64,000 nucleotides of DNA, taken from the NCBI GenBank assembly GCA_900708905.1, contig CAADRB010000045.1:1088476-1152475 (forward strand). The letters are read 5' to 3'. The stretch comes from Hymenolepis diminuta. Its lineage: Eukaryota > Platyhelminthes > Cestoda > Cyclophyllidea > Hymenolepididae. Below are positions 1 to 12,332 of this stretch, one piece after another (position 1 is the first letter of the stretch; each line of letters begins with the position of its first letter). Both the position numbers and the translations under genes were made by a program. The notes below the pieces were generated by a model. That model was not told the DNA's origin. It made no database searches and saw nothing but the letters and a program-made list of their open reading frames with translations.

Positions 1-32
1 GCAGAACACAAATGAGAACTGTTTTCCTGCGT

Positions 33-49
33 GGGGTCCGCTGGACCCC
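33..49. repeat. GC-rich perfect hairpin
   Basis: GGGGTCC, a 3-base loop and GGACCCC form a perfect 7-bp inverted repeat in otherwise AT-rich DNA. The sequence right after it carries the phrase TGTGTCCTCAA twice (about 50-90). The same phrase occurs in the R2 repeat copies at 55.6 and 59.6 kb, so this may be an eroded R2 end. It could also be a chance hairpin. Confidence 0.45.
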
Positions 50-141
50 GTGTGTCCTCAACGTTATTTTTTCGATGTGTGTCCTCAACGGGTTAAACAC
101 TTATTTTAAATAGAGGTATAACGCTATTGAGGTAACCTGGT

Positions 142-262
142 GAGAAACTCAGATTCTGCCACCCTTTTCATTAGTCAGGTTAAACCAATGTGATTAGAAA
201 TTCAGCTCACTGAGTTCGTACTGATGGGTATAGAACTAGTGATCTATGACTTCACAGGATAA
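142..262 (-). repeat. SINE-like repeat S1, degraded copy
   Basis: This resembles the copies near 16.2, 20.1, 33.2, 38.0 and 63.4 kb. The shared order is 'attct..cacc', then a 'gaccag-ttaacca' type motif, then a 'cactg..tgcaccgat' block and a 'gatctcg' block. It is strongly diverged and was recognised by eye. It lies beyond the last visible exon of the C1GALT1 gene, probably in its next intron. Confidence 0.4.
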
Positions 263-737
263 TACGTTAATCCCTGCACCCACAAAGCATTTATCTTACA
301 AGTTAACAATTACTTTGTGCACAGTTAAAGTTTAAGTGGATTTTCACAACAAAGACTGACTACGGCCAGTTAAAATGCATTAGTTCTTTGTCTCGTAGTT
401 AGCTACTACTGTTAAGAGCACCCTCAAATAAAGCAGTTACTACAACCCAGAAAGAGGGAATAAGAGAGGCTATGTATTTAGTAATAATTACTAAACCGCC
501 ATATTGTATAGACTTTATGGGAGAGGAATTTAATAAAGAAATATTGAATAGTCAAGAGATGGGAAGGCAGCCAATGAAATCGCATGAACTCATGGTGGAT
601 CAAACGACATCTAGATTCATTCCAAATCAACGGACTAGTCAGTATAATGAGATTCGAAAGAATGAGTAGTTAACAGTGAAATTTGAATACGGAAAAATTA
701 GTGCGGGAAATTAATCTAAAGGAAAGAAATAACTCAC

Positions 738-3700
738 CAAGATTAACATCCTCTGGTCCATAATGCTTTCGACAACCACTGATTTCCCTAATCATACCCT
801 CAGCAATAAGCCTTAAGCCGGCTCGCGATAGAACATAGCCAGCGCCACCAGATGTATAGCCCTGTTTGATAAATGTCTAAAAATAAAAAAAAGAAACTTC
901 GAACGATCAGGCGCGTTGATACTGAATAATGGCAAGGTGATAGAGACAGATCCAATACAAAAGCATGCACGCCAGCATGTGGGCTAACATGAGCGCAGAG
1001 TGTGGACCAGTAGGAAACCTAGTATACCAAGATAAACAACGCTGTACACTGGACCTGAATAGAGGTAAAGATCGAGGGGGGGCAGGATCCCCCCACTTCA
1101 GTAGACGACAACCCCCAAAACGATAGATTTTCCTTTCAAATTAGAACGTTTGCATACTATCTTTAAATATCGGAATGCTTAAATAAATAAAGGGTAGACT
1201 TAACCAATTTCAGCACAAATTTGAGAAAAAAAGACATCATAGATATTTTGAATGAGAAAGTGCATTTATTTAACAATCTAATGCACAAACTATGCACCTA
1301 TTAAACTCTGATCCAACAACGTTGACGAGAAAAAATCCATCATGCCACTATAATCAGGTGAATATATAAAACTAGTAGGTGCTTTTACTTCAAATGAAGA
1401 AATGAACATAATTTGTTAAATTATCACGGGGTCTCTTACTGCGGATTCCTGCCTCTAACTGGAATTTCTGCGGCATTATGCTAGTCGCCGAAAGCCTCAA
1501 CAAATAAATCTGAAGAGGCTGAGTTCATCTGTTTAATGGATGTAATTTTAGGTTTATCTAGATCCATGCTCCTAAGATTTAACTACAAGAAAGCGTGCAT
1601 CCCGGTCTAAATACAGGACATTTTGGAAGTGGATGAATAAAACCGAGCAGTTGCTTGCTATAATTATTAAATTACTTTTAACAGAGAAACTATCAGCATA
1701 TGGGACCAACCACATGGTTGCAAATAAGTCGTGTATGACATATGGGTGAAATAGAAAAAAAGACAGTATTGAATTAATTACTATTGTATTACTGCGATGA
1801 CGCAAATTCTAGATCACTCATACGCTTTATCTCCGAGATAAGTGTGCATCGATTTTCCGTTGATCAAGAAGCTACTACGTCATGAGCATACCACCAGCTC
1901 CCCGCATTTACATATTTGCAATGACTTAATTCGATAACTACGTTATTTGCCATAATAATTTACTTATCGACTTCCTCAAACTTTCATCGAACCCCCTTCT
2001 TTAGAGTATAATTCATCTACTTAATTACTTTTTTAGCGTACTGGTAACGAGGCTGTTGACTCCCCCTCATTCTTCTCTTTAGAAAATGTAGCGTCACGGA
2101 CTCCGCCTCACTCTTGTCTTTTGGTATCTACGTTCGTAAAGTTGTGTTGGACTAAAGCTTAGCTTATTTCCACAGTCCAACAATGATCCCTCTCCCTCTA
2201 AGATAGAGCCTATCCTGCTATATATTCTTGAGTACTGTTTCACTTCTCTACTACTGTGATCTAAGTAGTTATCCGATTTACATCACACTTCTTTTGATTT
2301 TATATTAAAAATATTACAGAATTACTTTAAACCGTCTGCCCATAAGAAATGGTTCATTGGGATTTTTTCCGGCTAGGAGGTAGCGTAGATTCTCAACAAT
2401 CACGAAGGTGTCATCGTCTGCCTTCATAAAGTAATCATACTTGTCAATTTCAGCTTGATAGGCGTGAATAAGCCCCTGACGAGTTTTCTCCCAAAGATTA
2501 TCTCTGCTCTCAGATTCCACAGCACCTGCCCAAAATAGCAAAGGAGATTAATACCAAAACTTTGTTTTAGAAATCGCACCTAATCTCCTCTACTTTCTCT
2601 CGACTGTAGCGAGATACAAACATATTGGTATGGCATGACCAACCACGAAATTAAATCAACCGATCAACAGGCTCCGAATATTTTGGAAATTATAAAGTGA
2701 ATTAAACATATGAGAATACATTAACTCAATGTTAACATAATTCTAACAGAGTAAGAGTCTTGATATTCTGACCCCATCACCTGCTTCTCCTTGATATTCT
2801 CTCGTTCCACCTTATAAAGTTTGTTTGCAAGGAAATAGAAAATATTAAATTATTATGTAAATATAAACATATAGTTAAGTCTCGAAAACGATTGCTAGTA
2901 TGTTGGATATATTAACGTAAGATTAAAAATGTGCAACAAAAAATTGAACTCAAATGTGCAAATCTTAACTTATGCCAACTAAACGCTCTGCAAAAATGAA
3001 GGCGGAGTGGCATTACTGTTCACACTTTAACTTGTGCATTTTGACTTTACTCGCAATTAAACATATTTCAAAATATATGCCCAAAGTGCACATCCAGGGA
3101 GCAGAATGGCCAATCACACTGGTAAAATCTGGTTATTAAAAATCTTATAACAGGAAGATTTCGAGGTTTCATGAGGCTACCCATGATGATTATTAGACAA
3201 CGCTTTCCTTAAATGAGCTTGAGAGCTGTCGCACTTAAAGCATGTTAGGAAGCCGACGCATGCAATGAATATAACATACTTCGTGGCGTGATTACCTAGT
3301 TAAAACAGTTCTTTATATGCTATAGTCAAGTAAGAAGAAGCACAGGACAAAACAGGTCAGCTGAAAATTGTACTAGCTATACGTTCTTTTATTAGCTTAT
3401 TTCGTCTCAGGGAATCGATTTAAATTAATGTCTATTTTGTAATTATAGGACCTTGTTGAATGAAGTCGAATATTTTATCCAAAAGAATTTCAAATAACAA
3501 TTGTGCATGTCTATCAATTTTATTACTAATTATTTACAAATTTTACATAATTGTTAAAATATACTAAAATTATGGTTTGATGCTTGACGTGTTGTTGATT
3601 AAATAGATGAAATTTGCTTAATCCCGTGTTATTATTCAAATCGGGAAACTAATGTCATTTGGGGGGCTATAAGGCTATAACGGGCTTATTTTAGAATAAA

Positions 3701-6360
3701 AGAAGACGATGATTTGAAAAATAGCCATATGTTCTCCCTTCACTAATCGTGCAAACGAGGAGTTACAGTAGAAAAACGCCATAGTCTAACTCAAAATCTT
3801 TAAACAACCACATACGTTATGAGGATGATTCTGTGAGTTATCTCCACACCCAGGGTTTAAATCGGTCAGTTCGAACTCATCACTAAAGCAGCTCGAAAAC
3901 GGCCCGGTTTATTATCAAATTACTTAAAGTCGATGTGTTAGTGAAAGTTATAATCGTGATCCCAGTGATCGCCTTGACTCTAAAGAAGAGGTTCCATTAT
4001 TAATGATGGAGAATGGTGACCGGAAAAAATTCGAAAATTTTGCTCTATATTTATAAAGTACGAAGTTATAAAGATAAACCAAGAATAGGGATGATTTGAG
4101 TAGAAGGGTTTCAAATACGTGGAACAATCACTACTGAATGATCTTTAAACGCATTGACGAGCACGGCCAGTGTCTTAAGTACTGTATACTCTTATGGTAC
4201 TCTCATAAGCTTCAATGAGTCAACTGCAGATTAAGAGACCTACAGATCCGAAGATTAGAAATACCTATAACTGCTCTCACAATTCAACAACGATTTCAGC
4301 AATTGAAGTTCCTTTGTGCATACATGCTTATAATTGTCATTACTTAAACTATGATATAATGAAAATGTTAGAACGCCATTTAGCAAAGTTATTGGGCAGA
4401 ACAGAAATGAGGAGAATTAAATAGAACTTGATTTTATATTGTTGCCTGTTCAATAAATGAATAAAAATGGCGAGTAAAGTTTCCATAATTTAACAGCAAA
4501 AGCAAAAAGAAGAATAATTCCAAGAATGTTAAATATTACTACTGAAATTATGCTTTTTCACATGAAAAGCGCCTTGAGAGATAACTGAGAGAAAAATAAC
4601 CTTGAGATTATATTTAAATGGATGAATATACTGACTTAAATCTCTGCGATCCAACAAATAACCTAATAGAAAAAATTTGTTTTGAGTAATTTCCTCCTGT
4701 AATAAAAAAAAATAAAGTGAGCGAACCTGAACAGTCTCGTATGAAGCAGAGCCAATTGCAGAAAATCACACAACCTGCTCCGTAAAACACGGCAAATTAG
4801 CTTAAATTTAATAATATTATCTAAGTATCTTTTTAATACTTCGAGTAAATTCGAGTTAAGGTATTCAATAAAGGATAGAGAATCATTGCTAGTTATATCA
4901 ATTGGTGGGTATACAATCACTCTAAATATGGAAGTAACGCAGCTGCCGCCGTCCAAATTTTTAACCTTGTCAAATCTATATTGAATTTTACTACTGTTCT
5001 CAGGGAAATGTGAAACGATTAATGAAATATGGAATTACGAAAATTTAGACGAAATTACGTTCGAAAATCGATGTCAAATGCATTCGTCCCCAGGGGTAAG
5101 CTACAATCAGACGGAATATGCTCATACCTCTCAAGACTGTGAGCACCGGCTAATAACTTGAGATATGTAAAAAAATTTTCGGCCCCTAGACGGAAATCGC
5201 TAAATTACTTTTTACTCTTACCCCTCTCTTAATAAATATTACTTTGAAGGCTGCACATTAATCTGTTAAATTTGTGTCTTATATGCGGACAAAACAAATA
5301 GCACTCTAGGTAGTTTGCACTTGAATAAGAAAACAATATCTTTGATAAGTTGACGAACTAACATCTACACATCCATTCGTATGATTGTGTTTGTTAACCA
5401 ACAATAGATAAGTTGCCACATATCAGCGCATTAAATCACTATATTTTCATTTAATTAATATTCTTCAACATTTGATATAATAGATTAGAAAATGGAAGTG
5501 AGAATATGTCGAAAGTAGTAAGAAAATTACTATAATTTGTCATTAAAAAGTATTTCTCAATTCCAAATGGTCGTACTCTAATCATGCATAATTTTAGAAT
5601 GGCGATCTCACAGACCGGGATGGGAACATTTCTCATTGATATTCGAAGAAAAGATAATTGAATCAAACAAGCCGGTGTCAATTAGTAAAAATAAGTTAAC
5701 TTTCACTCAAAGATATTCCATATTATAAAAAGTTATGGTAAACCAAAGAGACCATGACACTTTTCTAACTTAACTAATATTATTATTAATAATATTACTA
5801 GGCATCACAGATTGTTAGTGTCTGTAAATATAACCTTTCTAAGCATGGGGTAAAATAATGTGAAATGTAAAAAACTAACGAATAGCGGGTAGATCTTTGT
5901 CATTTTCGGAGCTGATGAAGAGATAACCATCGAAACGTCGAGCCCATGTAGTCTTCACGGGAATAGCTTTGGTCATTTTGTTTCTTGGCGACGTTAAGAC
6001 GAAAACAAATACTCGTACCTTCTTGGCCAAATCAGCTGCAAGAATATCTTCTCCTATAATATGGGAAATATATTAGATTATGCTATTTTAAGAAATGGCA
6101 TTTAAAACTATTATATTTACACAAAATATACCTTCATGGTGACCGGTCTCAGGATCATTGTGAAATTTCTGTGGTTTAACGTAATCGTCAAAGTCATATA
6201 TATTTCGGACAATTAATTGCTCTGAAGATCGACGGATATCTAAAATCCAGAAACTAAACATGCCAACAAGAGCGCCAAGAAAGAATATGTGGACAGGTGA
6301 ATTCCCAGGAAACAAAGGCCTTATGAACCTCATATTTAGCCTTCTAAAAAGAGCAAACAT
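738..6360 (-). CDS. C1GALT1: C1GALT1, core 1 beta-1,3-galactosyltransferase (T-synthase), 3' end outside window
   Basis: Family role: Golgi type II membrane enzyme that moves galactose from UDP-Gal onto GalNAc-O-Ser/Thr, forming core 1 (T antigen) mucin glycans. Exons on the minus strand: 6360-6132, 6053-5880, 2525-2326 and 876-738, all with GT/AG borders and matching phases (1, 1, 0, 1). They encode 247 residues; the family is about 360, so roughly 115 C-terminal residues lie beyond the left edge. Seen: an N-terminal membrane anchor at about residues 21-40; VRVFVFVLTSP with TTWARR; the metal-binding DDD (171-173) in YDYFMKADDDTFVIVENLRY; and the block QGYTSGGAGYVLS followed by HYGPEDVN. The start is ambiguous: ATG at 6360, or an ATG at 6333 that lies 10 bases after the acceptor-like TTTTTAG ending at 6344. 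The large introns hold old repeats. The match is very specific. Confidence 0.95.
877..2325. other. C1GALT1 intron 3, no gene seen
   Basis: AT-rich intron between the third and fourth visible C1GALT1 exons. About 921-1040 has short matches to repeat R3 ('gagcgcagagtg.ggac..g.aggaa'). A run of seven G, CAGGAT and six C (about 1076-1094) forms a strong hairpin. I see no supported coding region on either strand. Confidence 0.6.
2526..5879. other. C1GALT1 intron 2, no gene seen
   Basis: 3.35-kb intron. Reading frames here are short and show no family signature. About 3165-3245 carries the tail of an S2 repeat ('cgctttccttaaatgagcttg', compared with 'cactttcctaaatgggcttgg' at 23.2 kb). An AT-only imperfect palindrome lies near 5775-5800. 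Confidence 0.6.
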
Positions 6361-8091
6361 TTAAGTCTGTGAAATCAATGTACATGCAAAGGCAGGAACT
6401 CTGCATACAACCACAAAATTAAAACTAGAACATATAATTCAGCAATAACAAGGGTATCAAACGAACAAGTAAAATAGCATAATAAATTTTTAAAGTTACG
6501 CTATAATTTATTTTAATGAAGCCAAGCATTTATCTTTATACATTAGAGTAAATCCAGGAATGATATTCGCCCGCACACTTTCTGTCTGTAACTGCGGGCT
6601 AAGGGTAGCACCTAGAAGGTAACTCTGGTTGACCTTTAGTAGGTTAGAGCCCTTTAATGAGCTTATTCGCAACTGAATAAACATGTTTAGGCTATCAAAA
6701 TGCCTATTTAATATTTTAATTTGTCAATATTATGCAATTTGGAGACATAAACCGTAACATGCAGTATCAAAAAATGTTTTTGATAATTTTATAAAAATTT
6801 CCTACAATTTCCTATTTGCAAAAAATAAAGTTAGCTAGTAATTAATTCGCTTAAATGATTCTAAAATGAATATTTGAGTGATTTATTTTCCGCGTCACCT
6901 TGAATTAAATGGGCGTATCTGAGTGGGGATTTTCGCAATGTGGTAGTTCTGCTCCACAGATCACGGTTTTTCTCAGCGTTGTTCTTATATGCGCTTTAGC
7001 ATTTAATAAATTAAAATGAATTGATGCTTTAAAACCACTTTTCTGCATAAAGGTAGAGATGTCTTTTTATACCAAGCTTTGCATTTTCATATTTTTCTCG
7101 TTACTCCTAATTATCGACATATTATAATTTGCCGATTTGTACCCTTTGAATTAATTAGCAAGACATAATTGCTCATTGAACCCTATCTTTTTTGTCTTTT
7201 TAGCTTACTTTACTTCTCTTTGAATTCGCGCCCGCATTCCCGTATTTCTCTTTTGTAGCGATTTATAAGGTCTAATAACTGTTTCAGAGCAGAATACCAA
7301 GAGTTGGCTCCGCCAAAATATATTGAACAATCCATAATGAGGATTCAAGTGAGTGAGAGAGATGAGGAACAAAGGCGATGGAAGGAAAGCGTAGGAGCCA
7401 GTGTAAGATAAGCGTATATGTGGAAATACAAAGACAATTTATATTAGTCGCTTGGGCAAGGACGTGCATGTGGACATGAGTGTACTTTTAATGAAACAGG
7501 ACGGTTATAGAAAGGGAGGAATCGATAAGTGACAAAGGCACCAATGCGAATAAAGAGTAATTCTGGGAATACGTAGAGTCATCCTTTACTTTTGATCGAC
7601 TAGCCCTCTTCCCCCGAATATCTTACCCCACAGCAAAGTGAAGACCTTAAGTGTTCACTATACTACCTTGATTTTTATTTAGGCGGGAATAGTTGTTGCT
7701 GGATCTGTAATTTTAAGTCTCTCTGTTCTCAGATTAAAAACAGAGTGGTACGCCAAAGCGCACACAACTCGCATTAATTTAACCTACGCACTTAAAAAAT
7801 CATCAGACAAGACACTGCAAATGTGACGTCTAGCCGAGAGTCTTGGAAAAAATTATTAATATAGTAGGCACCACTTCCTATCTCCTTTTGTCTACTACTA
7901 AGGTGGTAGAGTTCAATTAGCTGCTTCGACAACACGCCCATCACATTTTTCTCCCTCTTTCCAAATACTGATGTAAAAGGACTGATTCTTTGTCTTCTCA
8001 TCAAATAATTCAATCCACAAATACAAGCCTTAGAAACGAAACAATTATACTTTGTCACAGTTAATAAAAAATATATATTTTCTACAAAAAA
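6361..8091. other. Intergenic region between C1GALT1 and the amidohydrolase gene
   Basis: AT-rich DNA between two genes that run in the same direction (minus). It holds one R2 repeat (7284-7520). Any C1GALT1 5' untranslated exon and the amidohydrolase 3' UTR would lie here. I see no other coding region. Confidence 0.6.
7284..7520 (+). repeat. Dispersed repeat R2, copy 1
   Basis: Begins 'agcagaataccaagagttgg' and shares a long, clearly collinear block with 30905-31160 (same strand). The opposite strand matches 55612-55975 and 59583-60030. Landmarks are a purine-rich GAGATGAGGAACAAAGGCGAT and the stretch around 'gcttgggcaaggacgtgcat'. It has no coding content. The element type is unknown. Confidence 0.6.
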
Positions 8092-10863
8092 TTATAAAAC
8101 TCTACTAGATCCATAGGGTCTAATATTCAGGGTATAAACAGTTTGAGCGTTAGTGCCAAACACTTTCCGTTTATCTTCAATTGCACCAAAACCCGCTTCT
8201 TCCATACAGTGTTCTACAAGTCGAGCCGCCTCCCAAACAGAAAGTTCTCTATGTGCAACTGTCTGACCTCGATACCCTTTTACAGGGGGTCCCGAAATCC
8301 GTGCATGCTTCTTCGCAGCAACCAAGGCCCCTCCTGTCCCGCTATCACTCCAACCAGTAACCGCAGGAGCCACAACACGACATATCGGCCACCCCGAGCC
8401 GAACAGACATCTTTCTGGACCGAAGAACCCAATTGCTTGTGTCAACACGTTCTTTGGACTCCATTCCTTCTCCTCTACATTCCCATCCCCATATGATGAC
8501 ACGATCTTCCCTGAGGTGGCTGTCAGCTTGCAGTAGACGTTAGGGTATCTACTCAAGTACTCAAGATCTGCCTTCCACTGAGCAATATTGACTTCTTCAT
8601 CAGGATTGGTGGAAGTGTATTCCAAGGGGAGCCCACAATGATTGAGGACTAGCTTGAGACGAGGGTGTTTATAGGCGAGGTGACAAGCGTGCCGAAGTTG
8701 ATGGGGACCGATAGCAACGTCAAAGGGCATGTTGTTCTGTTCAATGGCGGAGAAGGCATTGTCTGTGTCGGGATCGATCAGGACGTTGGCATCGGTGTGG
8801 GTGACATCGTGGCGCAGACCAACAAGGAAGGGATCTAACATAAGGGTTCGAAGACGTTGGGCCAGGCCACTGTCGTGGAGATCTACCCAACCAATGTGAC
8901 CTGCGAGGTAGTAGTATTCGTCTGCAAAAGAGGATATCACCATGTTCTCTTGATAAGTTGGAGTGGACTGAAATGGAAAAAAGGTAATATTTACTTATAG
9001 CGAATTATTTCAATCGAATCTGGTTCGTAGGAAAGGAAAGTTAAGGCAGCGCACAATATACAAACCGCTTTAGACTTCATTGTATCTTCTCTAGTTAAAA
9101 TACAGATAGTGTTTTCGAGACATTCCCTATGATAACTAGAATAACACGGATTTCGTTTACCGATTGTATGTCTTATTAAGAGGAAGATCTTGATCAATCA
9201 ACAACCGATACCAATGAAGAATAAACATCCGTCAATTATTAAAATCCTTAGTGGTAATAGAAAGACAACCTTTAAAGAAATGGTAATAGTCCAGCATTCA
9301 AATTTCTTTGATACTGATACGGACCTAGAAGGATTCGAACAAAGGCAATGATATATAAGGTAGTTCAATCCTCAAAGAGATCACGACATTACAACAGGCT
9401 GAAATGAATTCGAATATCACACTCAGTGCGTAAATAGATGGTGTTAAGATTCCAGATGTGATCATGTTGTCTATTTTTTATGTATATAACCTTGACTCAC
9501 TTAAATTCCATGTTAGTTAGAGGCAGGATAAGAGTAGATCAACGCACTAACAAATAGAACATAATGTATAGCGATTATTTACACAAACGACATAAAGAAA
9601 TTGACATAAATGAAAGATATTTTAGCGCTGCTATTAAATTTTATTCGAATTTTTTCGTAAACATGTGATTTTGCTTCGAATTGTTATTTGCGAAATTTTG
9701 TACGAGTTCTTAAATTGTACTCGCTTACAATAGTAAGATTACTGTTCACTGGTATACAGTTACTCCGATTTCTTCGTACTGCAGGTCTTGTAGTGCCATA
9801 TCTCTGCCTTCTTTAATATGTTATCCGGATGATAATAAGTTGAAAGTAGGAAAAAAATATTCTGGGGGAGGAGCTAAGAAATGAAACTCTATTCTAGAAG
9901 GCAGTGAAAGAAGAATACGAGAAGAATAATACAGAATTCAGAAAAATACAGAATTACCTGAGGTAAAAACATTGTCCTCCGCTACAATTAAGAACACTGA
10001 AATGCTATGACCCAAGTTGCAAAAAAGAAAGTTTTGGAATTGAAGAATAAATGAAACTAAAAAATGACTCTAAATGCCCCATTTCTGGAAGTATCAGATC
10101 CTAAAAATGACAGAGGTGATTATTTGTCAATCCCACCAAGATCAAACGTCTTCAACAGCTCCTCCTCATACACTTTTAGGGAAAGTACATCCCACCAGAG
10201 TATGAAAAGCTGATGGCTAATCTTGACAAGTACCCAACACACTGTCGAATTTAGTCGATGCAATATGCAGAGTAAGTTCTATTATAAACAGACCAATTGA
10301 ACTTTCCTTTTTCCAAATATAAGACAGTATAGCCGTATCTTATAGCATGACTAGTAAAATGTGTACGATTTCTAAATTAACGAAACTGAAAATTTTATTA
10401 ATCACCTTACCTGCACATGAATGGCATACTGAACTGGTGACAATTCACCAATCCCCTCTTTCAATTCCGCACTTGCCCGATGTTTCATCTCAAACAAATC
10501 CTCCTCATACATATCCGGATTGAAATCCCTATTGAGAATACTCCTAGCTCCTCCCACTCGCCACTTCGCATCCCCCGGTAACTGCACGCCCTCATAGACG
10601 TCGCCACTCTTTCGCGACAGTGACCAGAGCTGAAAGTGGGAGTCAATATACTGAGGAGTTAGGGGGACCCAGGCTGATGAGGCTGCAGCAATGGCCTCCT
10701 TTTCTGCAGTCTCAAAATCTGCCGCCTCATTGTCTATAATGGCCTCTTCCTCGGCCACCAATTCATGAAGAGAGCGCTTGTCTCGTCGACGGAATGCTTC
10801 TTCATATTCACTGCGGGTCATGGGGCCCGTGATGTTTGTGTTGTTGGAATCCCGAGAAGTCAT
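8092..10863 (-). CDS. Amidohydrolase-2 family protein with altered metal-site residues
   Basis: Exons 10863-10411 and 8967-8092 (phase 0 junction; donor CAG/GTAAGG, acceptor TTTCAG) encode 442 residues; bacterial and animal relatives are about 280-340. Residues 1-70 are a charged, acidic extension. The TIM-barrel domain starts at IDSHFQLW (73-80) and continues with GHIGWVDL, VGLRHDV, LVLNHCGLP (His 261), VYCKL and LFGSGWPIC (about 340-348). The family (PF04909) normally begins with a metal-binding HxH and ends with GSDWP, whose Asp is catalytic. Here HxH reads HFQ (76-78) and GSDWP reads GSGWP (Gly 343), so hydrolase activity is doubtful. An acceptor-like TTCTCTTTTCAG ends five bases before the ATG, suggesting a 5' UTR intron or spliced-leader addition. 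The substrate is unknown. Confidence 0.9.
8968..10410. other. Amidohydrolase intron, no gene seen
   Basis: 1.44-kb AT-rich intron with consensus borders. Nothing coding is supportable. A short frame on the minus strand near 10120-10180 (reading VYEEELLKTFDLGG) is not linked to any splice site I can defend. Confidence 0.6.
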
Positions 10864-12332
10864 TGCGACTGAAAAGAGAATGGTAGAGTGGTTAATCATT
10901 GATTCACAACATAATATTCAAACAAAACAGATTTTCAAAAATGCCCCTAATGATGCATATATCCATTCAGCATACAAACAGCATAGTTAAGCTGCTTGAA
11001 TAGGGAAGCTGAAATAATAGACACACTCAATTCTTTGAGAACATATCTGGAAGGAACAATCAATTTTATATAAATAGAAGTTATTATGATTTGTAAGGGA
11101 GCATTAAGAGCAAAACCTACTCTGCATCAATGTGATACTGCACGTACGAGTGCAAAAATAAAAGGCCAATTGAATAACACCAAGAAGGAAGTTATTAATA
11201 AAACGGGACCAAAATCAGTGACTATAAATACAATTTGCAAAAATTTCGCAAGCACCAATTATAAACTCCATAATAGGAATTCCGCGAGTTGCATAAGTAT
11301 CTGCAGACCACGTAAAGATGATTTATTTCAATGGGTGATACGGAAACATGTCAAAATATTTCAAGAAAATCATTGAGATGATAGATGATGCAAAATGGCT
11401 ATAATGTTTCTTGTTATGAAATGGTTTTATAGCTATAGCTCTAAATGAACAATAGAATTCGAACCGGTAAGTGCCTAACCCCAAGAAAGACGTGAAAGTA
11501 ACGGTATGATCCTTAAAATGAGACAACTGCTATCATAGCAGTTCAAATAGATAGAAGCCGAAGCAATAATGGAGGTAGAACTAGTAGTATATTGATACGA
11601 CTTGATATCAGTGGGTAAAATAATAAAGAATATGGTTGCTAGTCCTTCTAATTTTAATAGTTCAAAATAAGATAAAAGAACGTTTAATCTAGTTACAAAA
11701 ACGACATATTTATCTAAGAGACCAACAGGACTTCGAATATGTCAGAATTACCGTATGAGCACTAAGAAGCATGAAATCTATACCGTTCAATGCATTGAAT
11801 AGGAAGACACATTAGCAATGAAGTATTAATGGGTAGATTTGGTGACAGTCAAATCAAAAGGATTGAAATCTTGGATATGTTCTGTAATCTTAACGCGATA
11901 GGAATAAGCAAAATCTGAAAATAAAATGGAAAAAAGGAACCATAATAAATCAATACAGCGAAATTGAGTAGTAACACAGAAAATTATTTGATAAAATAAG
12001 AATATTATTGAACTTAAATCAAATAATTATGGATTTAATAGCCTTTTATGGACCGAATAGCATATTAACCAAATACAGCCAAGCGCAGGCATTCACTAAA
12101 AACCAAAAACACAGCGGGAAAACAAAAGACCAATTTTTTTGAACACGTAAAGTACATTATAAGTATTCTTAAGAATGGTATGAAAAAGATGAGCACAAAT
12201 ATAGGGGGAGGAGGTGCCAGAAAACACACTTCTTCCTTAAATCTTATTACAGGGGAGGAGAAAGGGGTTATATATACGTGTGGGTATGTACAAATAGAAA
12301 AAGGATAAACACTTAATGAGGGATACATATTC
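10864..12332. other. Intergenic region upstream of the amidohydrolase and downstream of NELFA
   Basis: 1.47 kb containing the presumed NELFA 3' UTR and the amidohydrolase 5' region, both on the minus strand. Open frames here look random, and I recognise no repeat family. Confidence 0.5.

Noticed and set aside
5909..5945. Hammerhead-ribozyme-like core on the plus strand (CTGATGA followed by CGAAAC)
   Set aside because: Flatworm SINEs do carry hammerheads, but stem II here would need an A-C closing pair, and the bases are the antisense of C1GALT1 exon 2 (coding TWARRFDG and SSE). The match is explained by coding sequence.
8143..8496. 117-codon open frame on the plus strand
   Set aside because: Antisense to the conserved amidohydrolase exon 2; it has no features of its own.
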